A DNA stretch of 64,000 nucleotides from Pseudovibrio sp. Alg231-02. GTDB lineage: Bacteria > Pseudomonadota > Alphaproteobacteria > Rhizobiales > Stappiaceae. A program made the position numbers and the translations under genes. Each line of letters opens with the position of its first letter. Position 1 is the stretch's first letter. Positions 9,589-18,327 of this stretch are shown here, one piece after another. Below the pieces are notes generated by a model, which saw nothing but the letters and a program-made list of their open reading frames with translations, searched no databases and was not told the DNA's origin. Where the stretch lies: the NCBI RefSeq assembly GCF_900143565.1, contig NZ_FREX01000001.1, forward strand, positions 511,068 to 575,067, read 5' to 3'.

Positions 9589-10047
9589 ATGAGTGTTACG
9601 CAATTATGTTATCGCAGCCGCATTCATTGGCCTGCGCTTCGCTATAGCCTCGATGAGGAAGTCGAGCGGTCTTTGACCCGTATTCGGCGCATCAATTCGA
9701 TGGCAGGCGTTACCGGCGCCCTGATCCTGACAGACAATCATGTTTTTCAGCTTTTGGAAGGCCCCTGGCCCTTAGTGAAGCGGACGTTTGAGTGTGTGCT
9801 TGAGGATAAGCGGCATTCTGATCTGACTGTTCTTTCCAATGAAGAGCAGGATTTCAGGCTCTTTCATAACTGCTGGATGCATTTCTGCGATCTTCGTGAG
9901 GAAGCAGATAGTCAGTATCCCAAGTTTTTTGGCAATCTCCTTGCCCATCCTGACCGCACCTGTAGCGAGGAAGTGATGGAGTTGCTGCTTCTGCTCTCAA
10001 TGAACATGAGCGAAAGTCAGCTGACCAGCCGCCTTGCACTCATGTAG
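9589..10047 (+). CDS. BLUF-domain blue-light sensor protein (short form)
   Basis: A 152-aa stand-alone BLUF photoreceptor that should bind FAD. The domain covers about residues 4-95. Landmarks seen are the flavin Tyr in LCYRSRI, Asn in RRINSMAGVTGAL, Gln in HVFQLLEG, DKRHSDL, and the distal Met in HNCWMHF. Aligned to AppA, the position of Trp104 is Cys here and the next residue is Trp, while Met106 is kept. The remaining C-terminal 55 residues form the usual capping helices. No output domain is fused, so signalling must go through a partner protein. GGAGG lies eight bases before the ATG. A good terminator follows. Confidence 0.88.
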   Translation: MSVTQLCYRSRIHWPALRYSLDEEVERSLTRIRRINSMAGVTGALILTDNHVFQLLEGPWPLVKRTFECVLEDKRHSDLTVLSNEEQDFRLFHNCWMHFCDLREEADSQYPKFFGNLLAHPDRTCSEEVMELLLLLSMNMSESQLTSRLALM

Positions 10048-10091
10048 TCCCAATACTTGTTCCCCAAGGTGGCATGACCACCGCTCCCAGA

Positions 10092-10138
10092 CGCTCTTAA
10101 AGGCACCTCTCCTCCCACTGCCTTTAGGAGCGTTTTCT
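10092..10138 (+). terminator. Terminator after BLUF gene
   Basis: 14-bp stem CGCTCTTAAAGGCA / TGCCTTTAGGAGCG (one T-G pair), 13-base loop, then TTTTCTTG. Confidence 0.8.
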
Positions 10139-10235
10139 TGTGGTTTGCGACTGGATGCCACTTTGCACCCTGCTCTATCCTGCTTCACAAGTAGCGCTGA
10201 TGATTTGCGCGTCAGTCCTAAGTGGGAAATCAGGT

Positions 10236-10877
10236 ATGTCTGTTGAAACAGAGAAGCGAAACAAAGTAATCGGTTGTATCCTCTGCGGTGGAAAGTCCCG
10301 ACGGATGGGCAGCTCTGACAAAGCATTACTAGACCTGAATGGCACGGCTTTGCTGGAACATGTTGCTACCCGCTTGCATGGGCAAGTCGCACAGAGTGTT
10401 TTGAGCGTGAATGAGCCAAGTGACCTTCACGAAAGTTTGGGACTGCCGATGCTTTCAGATGAGCTTGAAGGCCATCTAGGGCCATTGGCTGGTGTTCACA
10501 GTTCATTGAGTTGGGTAAGACAAAACGCTCCTGACACATCCGATGTTGTGACTGTGGCAGTTGATACGCCGTTTTTTCCAACGGACCTGGTGGAGACGCT
10601 TGCTGCCAGCAGAAAAACGAATGCAGGCGCTCCAATCATTTGCTCCAGCGGTGGGCGCGACCACTTTGCATTTGGCTTGTGGCCTGTGGCCTTAGCAGAC
10701 CCTTTGAAGGAATACCTTTTGAAGGGTGGTCGTAGCATCAAAGGCTTTTTTGAAAACCATCCGCCAGTCATCGTGGAATTCAAACTTCAGAATGCTGTTG
10801 ATCCCTTCTTTAACATCAACACGCCAGAAGATGTTCCCGTCGCACTTGAGCATCTTGCTCAATTACAGGTGCAATAG
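10236..10877 (+). CDS. mobA: Molybdenum cofactor guanylyltransferase
   Basis: A 213-aa nucleotidyltransferase that links GMP to Mo-molybdopterin to give the MGD cofactor. The N-terminal signature GCILCGGKSRRMGSSDKAL (about residues 13-31) is the GTP-binding LxxGGxSxRMGxDKA motif; Cys replaces the usual Ala before GG. The central GPLAGVHSSLSW and VAVDTPFFP (usually CDMPF/CDTPF) and the C-terminal NINTPEDV also fit. The ATG at 10236 gives a family-typical N-terminus; the frame is open further upstream to 10140 but those residues are not MobA-like. moeA follows after 105 bases on the same strand, probably as one unit. Confidence 0.92.
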   Translation: MSVETEKRNKVIGCILCGGKSRRMGSSDKALLDLNGTALLEHVATRLHGQVAQSVLSVNEPSDLHESLGLPMLSDELEGHLGPLAGVHSSLSWVRQNAPDTSDVVTVAVDTPFFPTDLVETLAASRKTNAGAPIICSSGGRDHFAFGLWPVALADPLKEYLLKGGRSIKGFFENHPPVIVEFKLQNAVDPFFNINTPEDVPVALEHLAQLQVQ

Positions 10878-10982
10878 TCGTCAAAACGATCAGATGCCTG
10901 TGAGATCTTTGATTTTTGCCAAATCCTAAGGCGTGACTCTGGTAAATAAAGAAACACGCCCACTCAAGTTTCCGGAATAGAC

Positions 10983-12221
10983 ATGAACACGAAAACGCCC
11001 AGTCTGAGCTTTGACGAAGCCCTTTCTCATTTGCGAGGTTTAGGTCACTGCAAAGTCACTGCAGAAGAAACATCGCTTTACGAGGCGTATGGCCGTGTTC
11101 TTGCCAACGACATCATTGCAACCTGCGACCTTCCTCCGCTTGATAACTCTGCAATGGATGGTTTCGCGATTGCTCAAAGTGCGTCCGAGCAGACATCCTT
11201 TCCGGTGGTCATGGAAGTCTTTGCTGGCTCCATGCCGGAAGCCGCGCTGAAACCGGGAGAAGCTGCCCGGATTTTTACGGGAGCACCGGTTCCTGAAGGA
11301 GCCGATTTTGTTGTTCCTCAAGAAGATTGCTCTGAGAGTGAAAGCGATGGAGTACGTTTGGTTCAGCTGTCTCGGGGCTATCCGACTGGCTGTAATATCC
11401 GTCGCAAAGGTGAAGACCAGAGCAAAGGCGCACCTATAGTGAAGGCAGGTACTGTGCTGCGCCCGCAGGAGATTGCTGCAGCTGCTTCCATCGGTATTGG
11501 CCAACTGCAAACATACCGCCAGCTGAAGGTTGGTGTTTTTTCAACGGGCAATGAACTGATCCGTCCGGGAACAACGCGGCAGGATGGGCAAATTTTCGAC
11601 ACGAACCACTTCCTGCTGCGCGGTATGCTTGCCAATTTGCCGGTAGAGCTGGTGGATCTCGGCATTCTGGCAGATCAACGTGATGTTGTGGAAACTGCGT
11701 TAGAATCAGCCTCCAAAGAATGTGATGTGATCCTGACCTCTGGCGGTGCTGGAGGTGGTGATAAGGATTTCGTCTCTGCAACGCTCTCCAAGCTTGGCAA
11801 AACCACCTTCTGGCACTTGGCTGTTAAGCCCGGACGCCCCTTCATGGTGGGCGAACTGCCTGATTGCGTCTTTATCGGTCTTCCGGGCAATCCTGTGGCC
11901 GCCACTGTCGCCTTCGCCTTCCTTGCGCGCCCGTTGATTGAAGCACTTGCCGGGGCTGACTTCATTGAAGCGCCGCGCCAATACATCGCTGCGGATTTTG
12001 AGATTTTTGGCCGCAAAGCCGGACGCCGTGAGTTTTTGCGCGGGCGCCGGGTGGTTGAAGATGGCACTCTTAAACTGACCAAGTATCACAGTGACGGATC
12101 AGCCTTGTTATCTTCTCTAACTTTCGGCGATGGTTTCATTGAGTTGACTGAAGATATGACTTCTGTTCGCAAGGGTGATCTTGTTCCGTTCATCAGCTTT
12201 GATGAAATTGGCCTTAGGTAA
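10983..12221 (+). CDS. moeA: Molybdopterin molybdenumtransferase
   Basis: A 412-aa enzyme that inserts molybdate into adenylated molybdopterin. It has the four-domain MoeA layout: N-terminal LPPLDNSAMDGFA motif (about residues 56-68), IRRKGEDQSKG, the GxxSTGNEL motif as VFSTGNELIRPG, TSGGAGGGDKDF (here GGAG replaces the common GGVSVGDYD) and the substrate loop FIGLPGNPVAA, then the C-terminal beta barrel. It follows mobA on the same strand and ends at a strong terminator. Confidence 0.95.
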   Translation: MNTKTPSLSFDEALSHLRGLGHCKVTAEETSLYEAYGRVLANDIIATCDLPPLDNSAMDGFAIAQSASEQTSFPVVMEVFAGSMPEAALKPGEAARIFTGAPVPEGADFVVPQEDCSESESDGVRLVQLSRGYPTGCNIRRKGEDQSKGAPIVKAGTVLRPQEIAAAASIGIGQLQTYRQLKVGVFSTGNELIRPGTTRQDGQIFDTNHFLLRGMLANLPVELVDLGILADQRDVVETALESASKECDVILTSGGAGGGDKDFVSATLSKLGKTTFWHLAVKPGRPFMVGELPDCVFIGLPGNPVAATVAFAFLARPLIEALAGADFIEAPRQYIAADFEIFGRKAGRREFLRGRRVVEDGTLKLTKYHSDGSALLSSLTFGDGFIELTEDMTSVRKGDLVPFISFDEIGLR

Positions 12222-12227
12222 CTCTGC

Positions 12228-12264
12228 TGGCTCGCATTTTCAGAATCGCGTGCGAGCCATTTTT
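12228..12264 (+). terminator. Terminator after moeA
   Basis: Perfect 9-bp stem TGGCTCGCA / TGCGAGCCA with a 14-base loop and five T. Confidence 0.88.
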
Positions 12265-12425
12265 CCACGCCTAGATCACTGGTTGCAATTTTAACAAGTT
12301 TGCCCTCAAAGCTGCGAAATATTGCAAGATATTACCGCTAAGCATCGTCATTTTGCTATTAATTAGCCTAATATGCCCAGTATATAGGTTGATCTACGGA
12401 TACTTTTAGTGAAACATAAGCTCCG

Positions 12426-12460
12426 GTTATGCAGGGGCCTACCTAAAGAAACCCTGCCAA
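12426..12460 (+). promoter_or_regulatory. Leader hairpin before substrate-binding gene 1
   Basis: GCAGGG (12431-12436) pairs with CCCTGC (12452-12457). It is followed by CCAAGA and lies 23 bases before the ATG. The block CGGYTRTGCAGGG...CCCTGCCAAGA recurs before substrate-binding gene 3 (14655-14690), and its last seven bases recur before gene 2. The role is unknown. Confidence 0.5.
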
Positions 12461-12483
12461 GATAATTAATTCGGGGACATAAT

Positions 12484-13260
12484 ATGCGTATTATGCGTTT
12501 GGCAGCAGTAGCAGCAATTGCGCTGGCAGCAGTTTCTGGCGCGGAAGCAAAAGAATGGACAAAGGTTCGCATGGGCACCGAGGGCGCCTATCCTCCATTC
12601 AACTATACCACCGCTGACGGAACACTGACTGGCTTCGACATTGAGATTGGGAATGCTCTTTGTGACGAGCTTAAGCTTGAGTGTACATGGGTTACTCAGG
12701 ACTGGGACGGTATCATCCCTGGTCTGGTTGCTGGCAAGTACGACACCATCCTTGCTTCCATGTCCATCACTCCAGAGCGTATGGAAAAGATTTCCTTCTC
12801 TGAGAAGTACTACAACACTCCTCCAGGCATCGCAGTACGCAAAGATTCCGAGCTGAGCGAAGCCTCTCCAGAAGGCCTCAAAGGCGTTCGTCTTGGCGCA
12901 CAGGGTAGCACCACGCACTCTCAGTTCGCTGAAGAGGTCCTGAACGGCTCCGACGTTGCTCTTTACCCAACTTCTGAAGAGTACAAGCTGGATCTGGAAA
13001 ATGGCCGTGTTGACGCTGTGGTTGACGACGTGATGGCTCTGGAACAGTGGATCAGCTCTGACAAGGGTTCTTGCTGTAAGATCCTTGGCACTATGCAGTC
13101 CGTTGAAGAGATCCACGGTAAAGGCGCAGGCATCGGCGTTCGTAAAGGCGACGAAGACCTTGCTGCTCTGTTCACCAAGGGTATCGCTGCTCTGCGTGCT
13201 AACGGCAAATACAAAGAAATCAACGACAAGTACTTCAAGTTCGACGTTTACGGCGAATAA
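12484..13260 (+). CDS. Polar amino-acid ABC transporter substrate-binding protein, paralog 1
   Basis: A 258-aa periplasmic binding protein of the HisJ/LAO/ArgT type (SBP_bac_3). The signal peptide covers residues 1-21 (ending SGAEAK). The family core reads GTEGAYPPFNYTTADGTLTG near the mature N-terminus, WDGIIPGLVAGKYDTILASM, then SITPERMEKISFSE. A Cys-Cys pair (GSCCKILG) near residue 197 is shared by all three paralogs. It captures a cationic or polar amino acid and delivers it to the permeases encoded at 15566-17190. It has its own leader hairpin and terminator, so each binding protein can be expressed separately. Confidence 0.92.
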   Translation: MRIMRLAAVAAIALAAVSGAEAKEWTKVRMGTEGAYPPFNYTTADGTLTGFDIEIGNALCDELKLECTWVTQDWDGIIPGLVAGKYDTILASMSITPERMEKISFSEKYYNTPPGIAVRKDSELSEASPEGLKGVRLGAQGSTTHSQFAEEVLNGSDVALYPTSEEYKLDLENGRVDAVVDDVMALEQWISSDKGSCCKILGTMQSVEEIHGKGAGIGVRKGDEDLAALFTKGIAALRANGKYKEINDKYFKFDVYGE

Positions 13261-13305
13261 GAGTAACCTGACACTTAGCTGACTTATCAGCTGACGGTTT
13301 TTGAG

Positions 13306-13340
13306 ACCCTCGGGTGTTTTAGCACCCGAGGGTTTTATTT
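13306..13340 (+). terminator. Terminator after substrate-binding gene 1
   Basis: Perfect 11-bp stem ACCCTCGGGTG / CACCCGAGGGT with a six-base loop and a T-rich tail. Confidence 0.9.
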
Positions 13341-13679
13341 TGCCAATTTGACCAGTCAAAGTCACCAGTTTGGCAGAATGGCTCATTTAGTCTCTCAAAA
13401 TGGCAAATTGTAATTGATTCCGGGAAAGCTTAAACCCGCTCTTCTGAGTGTGAAGGGACATAGTTTTCTCACTTAGCTCAGAAAGCGGGAGAAATATCTC
13501 TTCCACACAATCCGTCAATTTAACGGATATCACTTCACAATAACGGCACATGGCGCATTTTTCTTCCGATATCTCCGTTATTTCAGTTGAAGTCCTGCGC
13601 ATTTTTTATAGTGTCCTTGGCAACAAATGCAGAGCACAACCAAAATGGCCACTCTGCCAAAAAGAACAAGGATACACGG
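13341..13679. other. Spacer between substrate-binding genes 1 and 2
   Basis: Intergenic region with no supported gene. It ends in the leader of gene 2, where TGGC-CACTCT-GCCA (13646-13659) forms a small hairpin that ends in the same CTGCCAA found before paralogs 1 and 3. Confidence 0.4.
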
Positions 13680-14456
13680 ATGTCTTTTGCCCGTATGGCG
13701 CTTGCCACACTTATGAGCTTCACTGCTGTTTCAGCCCTTCAGGCAGATGAGATCACCAAACTGCGCATTGCGACAGAAGGTGCTTACCCTCCATTCAACT
13801 TCACAGGATCAGATGGTGTTCTGACTGGCTTTGATGTTGAGATTGGCAATGCACTTTGCGCTGAGATGAAGGTTGAGTGTGAATGGGGCACGCAGGAGTG
13901 GGATGGCATGATCCCAGGTCTGGTTGCTGGCAAATACGATGCGATCATCGCCAGCATGTCCATCACGGAAGAGCGGCTAGAGCGCATTTCGTTCTCTCGC
14001 AGCTATTACAACACGCCATCAACCATTGCAGTGCCTAAGGATTCTCCCGTTTCCGATATCACTCCAGATGCTCTGGAAGGCCTGCTGATTGGGGCACAGG
14101 GCGGCACCACGCACTCTGTTGTGGCGGAAGAGATTTACTCCGACGCTGATGTGTCGCTGTACCCGACCTCTGAAGAGTACAAGCTGGATATTGAAAACGG
14201 TCGTCTGGATGCCGTGATTGATGATCTGGGTGTTTTGCAGAGCTGGGTGGATTCTGAAGCAGGTTCTTGCTGCAAAATCATCGGCTCCTTGCCAATCCAG
14301 CCTGAGTTACACGGTCAGGGCATCGGTGTTGGTGTTCGTAAAGGTCAGGAAGAGCTGGCAGATCGCTTCTCTCAGGCTATTCTCGCAATTCGTGAAAACG
14401 GCACCTATAAGACGATCAATGACAAGTATTTCTCTCAGGATGCGTTTGGCGAATAA
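13680..14456 (+). CDS. Polar amino-acid ABC transporter substrate-binding protein, paralog 2
   Basis: 258 aa, the same length as paralogs 1 and 3. The signal peptide is residues 1-23 (SFTAVSALQADE). The SBP_bac_3 core is present: IATEGAYPPFNFTGSDGVLT, WDGMIPGLVAGKYDAIIASM and the Cys-Cys pair in AGSCCKIIG. The frame is open upstream to 13587, but I chose the ATG at 13680, with AAGGA eight bases before it, because it gives a normal signal peptide and the common length. No clear terminator follows. Ligand specificity probably differs from its neighbours, since the pocket segment (SRSYYNTPSTIAVPKDSPV) diverges. Confidence 0.92.
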   Translation: MSFARMALATLMSFTAVSALQADEITKLRIATEGAYPPFNFTGSDGVLTGFDVEIGNALCAEMKVECEWGTQEWDGMIPGLVAGKYDAIIASMSITEERLERISFSRSYYNTPSTIAVPKDSPVSDITPDALEGLLIGAQGGTTHSVVAEEIYSDADVSLYPTSEEYKLDIENGRLDAVIDDLGVLQSWVDSEAGSCCKIIGSLPIQPELHGQGIGVGVRKGQEELADRFSQAILAIRENGTYKTINDKYFSQDAFGE

Positions 14457-14654
14457 CAGCTGAAACGAGCCAAGAAAGATTCGAAGCTGGGGAAAGTTTC
14501 TGTGATGCATCACCGTTTTGTGGAACAACCATACCCAAAACTGATCAGAATGGAAACTTACTCCTCTCAAGATGGAATGAATTGGCTATTTTCTGCTGAC
14601 CCCCCTACTCAAATAGGTTGAAATCTTATTTCTTCCATTTAAATATGCGCCCCG

Positions 14655-14690
14655 GCTGTGCAGGGAGCCATCTTGATGACCCCTGCCAAG
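14655..14690 (+). promoter_or_regulatory. Leader hairpin before substrate-binding gene 3
   Basis: GCAGGG (14660-14665) pairs with CCCTGC (14681-14686). The motif ends CCAAGA and is 22 bases from the ATG. It is nearly the same block as at 12426-12460. Confidence 0.5.
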
Positions 14691-14711
14691 AATTTACAAA
14701 GGGGAATACAA

Positions 14712-15488
14712 ATGGGCTTCATGCGCTTTGCCACTGTTGCAACACTCGCACTTCTTGCTTCAACTCAGGTTCAGGCAAAGGAATGGACCAAAGTCCGAAT
14801 TGGTACTGAAGCCTCGTACCCTCCATTTGCCTACACCACTGCCGATGGCAAGCTGGTTGGCTTTGAGATTGAACTGGGCAACGCGCTTTGCGCTGAACTG
14901 AAGGTTGAATGTGAATGGATGCCGGTTGACTGGGACGGATTGATCCCTGGCCTCGTTGCAGGCAAGTACGACACGATCATGGCATCTATGTCCATCACAC
15001 CAGAACGGAAGCAGCGCATTCAGTTCTCTGAAAAGTACTACCAGACCCCTCCGGGAGTGGCAGTACCAAACGATAGCAAGATCACTGAGGCATCCATTGA
15101 AGGAATGTCTGGTGCTCTTGTCGGCGCGCAGGTTGGCGCGACACACGCAGTGTTTGCTGAAGACATTTTGACTAAATCAGAAGTGTCTCTGTACCCTACT
15201 GCTGATGAATATAAACTCGATTTGGAAAGTGGTAGACTTGACGCTGCAGTTGATGACGTAGTTGTTCTTTCTGACTGGTTGAAGTCAGAGGAAGGCAATT
15301 GCTGTAAACTGCTCGGTACCATGTCACCTATTCCAGAGATACATGGTGAAGGCGTTGGTGTAGGCGTTCGTAAGAACGACCAAGACTTGGCAGACCTATT
15401 CTCCAAAGCGGTTATTGCTTTACGTGAGAATGGAAAGTACAAAGAGATCAACGACAAATATTTCGACTTTGACGCCTACGGAGAGTGA
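14712..15488 (+). CDS. Polar amino-acid ABC transporter substrate-binding protein, paralog 3
   Basis: 258 aa with a signal peptide at residues 1-21 (ending STQVQAKEW). The SBP_bac_3 core is conserved (GTEASYPPFAYTTADGKLVG; WDGLIPGLVAGKYDTIMASM), as is the Cys-Cys pair in GNCCKLLG and the family C-terminus KYFDFDAYGE. The ATG at 14712 has AGGGGA seven bases upstream; earlier in-frame ATGs would add residues that do not look like a signal peptide. The permease genes begin 77 bases after the stop on the same strand, so this is the copy most likely co-transcribed with them. Confidence 0.92.
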   Translation: MGFMRFATVATLALLASTQVQAKEWTKVRIGTEASYPPFAYTTADGKLVGFEIELGNALCAELKVECEWMPVDWDGLIPGLVAGKYDTIMASMSITPERKQRIQFSEKYYQTPPGVAVPNDSKITEASIEGMSGALVGAQVGATHAVFAEDILTKSEVSLYPTADEYKLDLESGRLDAAVDDVVVLSDWLKSEEGNCCKLLGTMSPIPEIHGEGVGVGVRKNDQDLADLFSKAVIALRENGKYKEINDKYFDFDAYGE

Positions 15489-15565
15489 TGGCGTCAAGCT
15501 GCAATACACTCTGACGGCGGGACCAGTTTCCCGCCGTTCTAAAAAGAATAGGGGCAATCCCCGTA

Positions 15566-16276
15566 ATGAATGAAATTTTCACACTCTTGTCCTTTGGGGA
15601 CATGGGCTGGGGCGATGAGATAGCACTTGGCGTTGTTATGACCGTCTCCCTTGCGTTGGCAAGCCTTCCCATTGGCTTGCTTTTGGGGTTTCTGCTGGCG
15701 CTTGCGAAGAAGTCCGAAGAGCCTTCTCTCCGCGCTGCAGCCAACATTTACACGACAATTTTTCGGGGACTTCCCGAGCTTCTAACCCTTTTCCTTGTCT
15801 ATTACGGTGGTCAGATCCTCATTCAACAAGTGCTTGCGCTGTTCGGGGAATTCTATTTTGAGGTGAACGCATTTCTGGCAGGGATGATTGCCCTGTCGCT
15901 TGTGTTTTCTTCCTACGCTTCCGAAGCTTTCCTTTCTGCCTTCCGCGCAATCAACAAAGGCCAGTATGAAGGTGCGAATGCGCTCGGTCTGGGATACGTG
16001 CAGACCATGCGTCTGGTTATCCTGCCGCAGCTCGTCCGCCTGTCCTTGCCTGCGCTGAGCAATCTGTGGCTCATCTTGCTGAAAGAGACCTCTCTGGTCT
16101 CCATTATCGGTCTGGCGGACATTATTCGCTATTCCAATATGGCAGCGCGGACCACCAAAGAACCGTTCCTGTTCTTTTCGGTTGCTTGCGTGATTTATCT
16201 CGTTCTGGCTGTGATCTCTTCCGGTGGCATTTCCCGCCTGGATGCATGGGCTAAACGCGGGGAGATCTCCAGATGA
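15566..16276 (+). CDS. Polar amino-acid ABC transporter permease, HisQ-like
   Basis: A 236-aa inner-membrane permease with about five transmembrane segments. The cytoplasmic EAA loop that contacts the ATPase is seen as YEGANALGLGYVQTMRLVIL at about residues 132-151. FRGLPELLTLFLVYYGG is typical of the HisQ/GlnP family. It pairs with the following permease, whose start overlaps its stop by four bases (ATGA). No ATP-binding subunit gene is adjacent. Confidence 0.92.
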   Translation: MNEIFTLLSFGDMGWGDEIALGVVMTVSLALASLPIGLLLGFLLALAKKSEEPSLRAAANIYTTIFRGLPELLTLFLVYYGGQILIQQVLALFGEFYFEVNAFLAGMIALSLVFSSYASEAFLSAFRAINKGQYEGANALGLGYVQTMRLVILPQLVRLSLPALSNLWLILLKETSLVSIIGLADIIRYSNMAARTTKEPFLFFSVACVIYLVLAVISSGGISRLDAWAKRGEISR

Positions 16277-17190
16277 GTGATGCATCTATCGGCACTCCGG
16301 GAAGCTACGTTCAATCTCAGGCCATTCAGGCAAAAGCCCCTCCTCCGTCTCCGACATCTCGTCCGTGGACGCCAACGCGTATTGTTGGCACCACATGGTT
16401 GACACTTTGGATCGTCAGCGGACTGGGCATTGTATGGTTCCTGCTGAATTCAAACAGCGTTGCATTGGTGTTTGACGGCGAAGGTCTGCTGCCTGTTTCA
16501 CTCACCCACAATGCGAAGTTCCTGACCAAGTATGGTGAGAAATTTGTTTCAGGCTTCATCATCACACTGAAGCTTGTTGGCGTTTCCATGCTGCTGGGCG
16601 TTCTGCTTTCCATTCCGATGACCTTCATGCGGATGAGCAAGAACCGTGTTCTGGGCGGCATTGCGTATGGCTACGTCTATTTCTTCCGCGGTACTCCGTT
16701 GCTGGCGCAGGTGTTCCTGATTTATTATGGCGCGGGTACGTTCCGTGAGCCACTGGAATCCGTTGATCTATGGTGGTTCTTCCGTGATGCGTGGAACTGT
16801 GCTGTTCTGGCGTTCACGCTGAACACCGCTGCCTATCAGGTGGAAATCCTGCGCGGTTCCATTGAGAACATTGCCAGAGGACAGTGGGAAGCTGCGTCTG
16901 CGCTTGGTCTTCCGAAGTGGGTGACTTTCTGGAAAATTATTCTACCGCAGGCTCTGATCGTCTCTCTGCGCCCTTATGGTAACGAGATCATTTTGATGAT
17001 CAAAGGCTCCGCGATTGTAGCGATCATCACCATCTACGATCTGATGGGTGAAACGCGTCGTGCGTTCTCACGGACCTATGACTTCCAGGCGTATGTTTGG
17101 GCTGCGATTGCTTATCTGGTGATGGTGGAGACATTGCGCCGGGCATGGGATCGCATTGAGGCTCGTTTGACGCGTCACCTAAAAAGATAA
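16273..17190 (+). CDS. Polar amino-acid ABC transporter permease, HisM-like
   Basis: A 305-aa permease, longer than HisM (about 240 aa) because of a Pro/Ser-rich N-terminal extension of about 35 residues and a periplasmic loop after the first transmembrane segment. It shows FFRGTPLLAQVFLIYYG and the EAA loop WEAASALGLPKWVTFWKIIL. Translationally coupled to the HisQ-like gene by a four-base overlap. A terminator follows, so the transport operon ends here without an ATPase gene. Confidence 0.92.
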   Translation: MSDASIGTPGSYVQSQAIQAKAPPPSPTSRPWTPTRIVGTTWLTLWIVSGLGIVWFLLNSNSVALVFDGEGLLPVSLTHNAKFLTKYGEKFVSGFIITLKLVGVSMLLGVLLSIPMTFMRMSKNRVLGGIAYGYVYFFRGTPLLAQVFLIYYGAGTFREPLESVDLWWFFRDAWNCAVLAFTLNTAAYQVEILRGSIENIARGQWEAASALGLPKWVTFWKIILPQALIVSLRPYGNEIILMIKGSAIVAIITIYDLMGETRRAFSRTYDFQAYVWAAIAYLVMVETLRRAWDRIEARLTRHLKR

Positions 17191-17215
17191 GCCAATAGGC
17201 AGAGATGAATACTTG

Positions 17216-17246
17216 AAAGCGCGGGTCCAAAAGCCTGCGCTTTTTT
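17216..17246 (+). terminator. Terminator after ABC permease genes
   Basis: AAGCGCGGG / CCTGCGCTT stem (one G-T pair) with six T after it. Confidence 0.82.
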
Positions 17247-17437
17247 CATTGGTACACCTAGGGCGCGTTGCGTTCAGTAACGCTCACGCATCGCGCTCCC
17301 GCATCTTTGGTGGAGCGAATTCTTGTCGTTTAGTTGAATACAATAAAACGGAACGCGCTCTCGTGAATTTACGTGGTATCTGCTGGTGAAGCTGGTAGTG
17401 TTGCTGCGCTCTGATTCAAGATTATAAGGATAGTCCG

Positions 17438-18319
17438 ATGGCAAAGGTCGCGTTTATTGGTTTGGGTGTTATGGGATACCCAATGGCGGGTTTTCTGGCC
17501 TCACGTGGTGGGCATGACGTTACCGTTTACAACCGGACAACAGCCAAAGCAGAGGCATGGGCCAAAGAATACGATGGCTCCTTCGCTCTGACCCCTCAGG
17601 AGGCCGTTGAGGGCTGTGACGTTGTTTTTGCTTGTGTTGGCAACGACAACGACCTGCGCTCTGTTACGACCGGCGAGAACGGCGCATTTCACGGCATGAA
17701 GACTGGCGCTATCTTCGTGGACCACACCACAGCTTCTGCTCAGGTGGCTCGCGAGCTGGATGAGGCAGCGCGTGCGGGAGGATTTTCCTTCCTTGACGCG
17801 CCCGTCTCAGGTGGGCAGGCAGGTGCTGAGAATGGTGTGCTGACCGTTATGATTGGCGGTGAGGAAGACGTCTTTAATCGCGCAAAACCGTTCATCGATT
17901 GCTTTGCAAAGTTTGCCGGTTTGATGGGTCCTGTTGGCGCTGGCCAGCAAACCAAGATGGTCAATCAGATTTGCATTGCTGGTCTGGTGCAGGGTCTGTC
18001 TGAGGCAATTCATTTTGCGCAGAAGTCCGGCCTTGATGTTGAGAAAGCTATTTCAGCAGTGCGCGGCGGGGCGGCACAGTCCTGGCAGATGGAGAACCGT
18101 TGGGAGACCATGCGTGACGGTGAGTTCGAGCATGGCTTTGCAGTGGACTGGATGCGCAAGGATCTGAAGATCTGCCTTGAGGCAGCTGACGAGGTTGGCG
18201 CACGCCTGCCGGTGACTGCGCTGGTGGATCAGTTCTACTCAGAGGTTCAAGGCATGGGTGGCAATCGCTGGGATACCTCCAGCCTGATTGCCCGGCTGAA
18301 CAACGCCGACAAGAAGTAA
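17438..18319 (+). CDS. NAD(P)-dependent 3-hydroxyisobutyrate dehydrogenase-like oxidoreductase
   Basis: A 293-aa beta-hydroxyacid dehydrogenase. The Rossmann fold opens with FIGLGVMGYPMAGFL (residues 5-19), the substrate signature is DAPVSGGQAGAENGVLTVMI (about 117-136), and the catalytic Lys is in GAGQQTKMVNQI (about 170). The family covers 3-hydroxyisobutyrate dehydrogenase, tartronate semialdehyde reductase and GLYR-type succinic semialdehyde reductases, and the sequence alone does not separate them. Single-gene unit with its own terminator. Confidence 0.9.
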   Translation: MAKVAFIGLGVMGYPMAGFLASRGGHDVTVYNRTTAKAEAWAKEYDGSFALTPQEAVEGCDVVFACVGNDNDLRSVTTGENGAFHGMKTGAIFVDHTTASAQVARELDEAARAGGFSFLDAPVSGGQAGAENGVLTVMIGGEEDVFNRAKPFIDCFAKFAGLMGPVGAGQQTKMVNQICIAGLVQGLSEAIHFAQKSGLDVEKAISAVRGGAAQSWQMENRWETMRDGEFEHGFAVDWMRKDLKICLEAADEVGARLPVTALVDQFYSEVQGMGGNRWDTSSLIARLNNADKK

Positions 18320-18327
18320 GAAAACAC

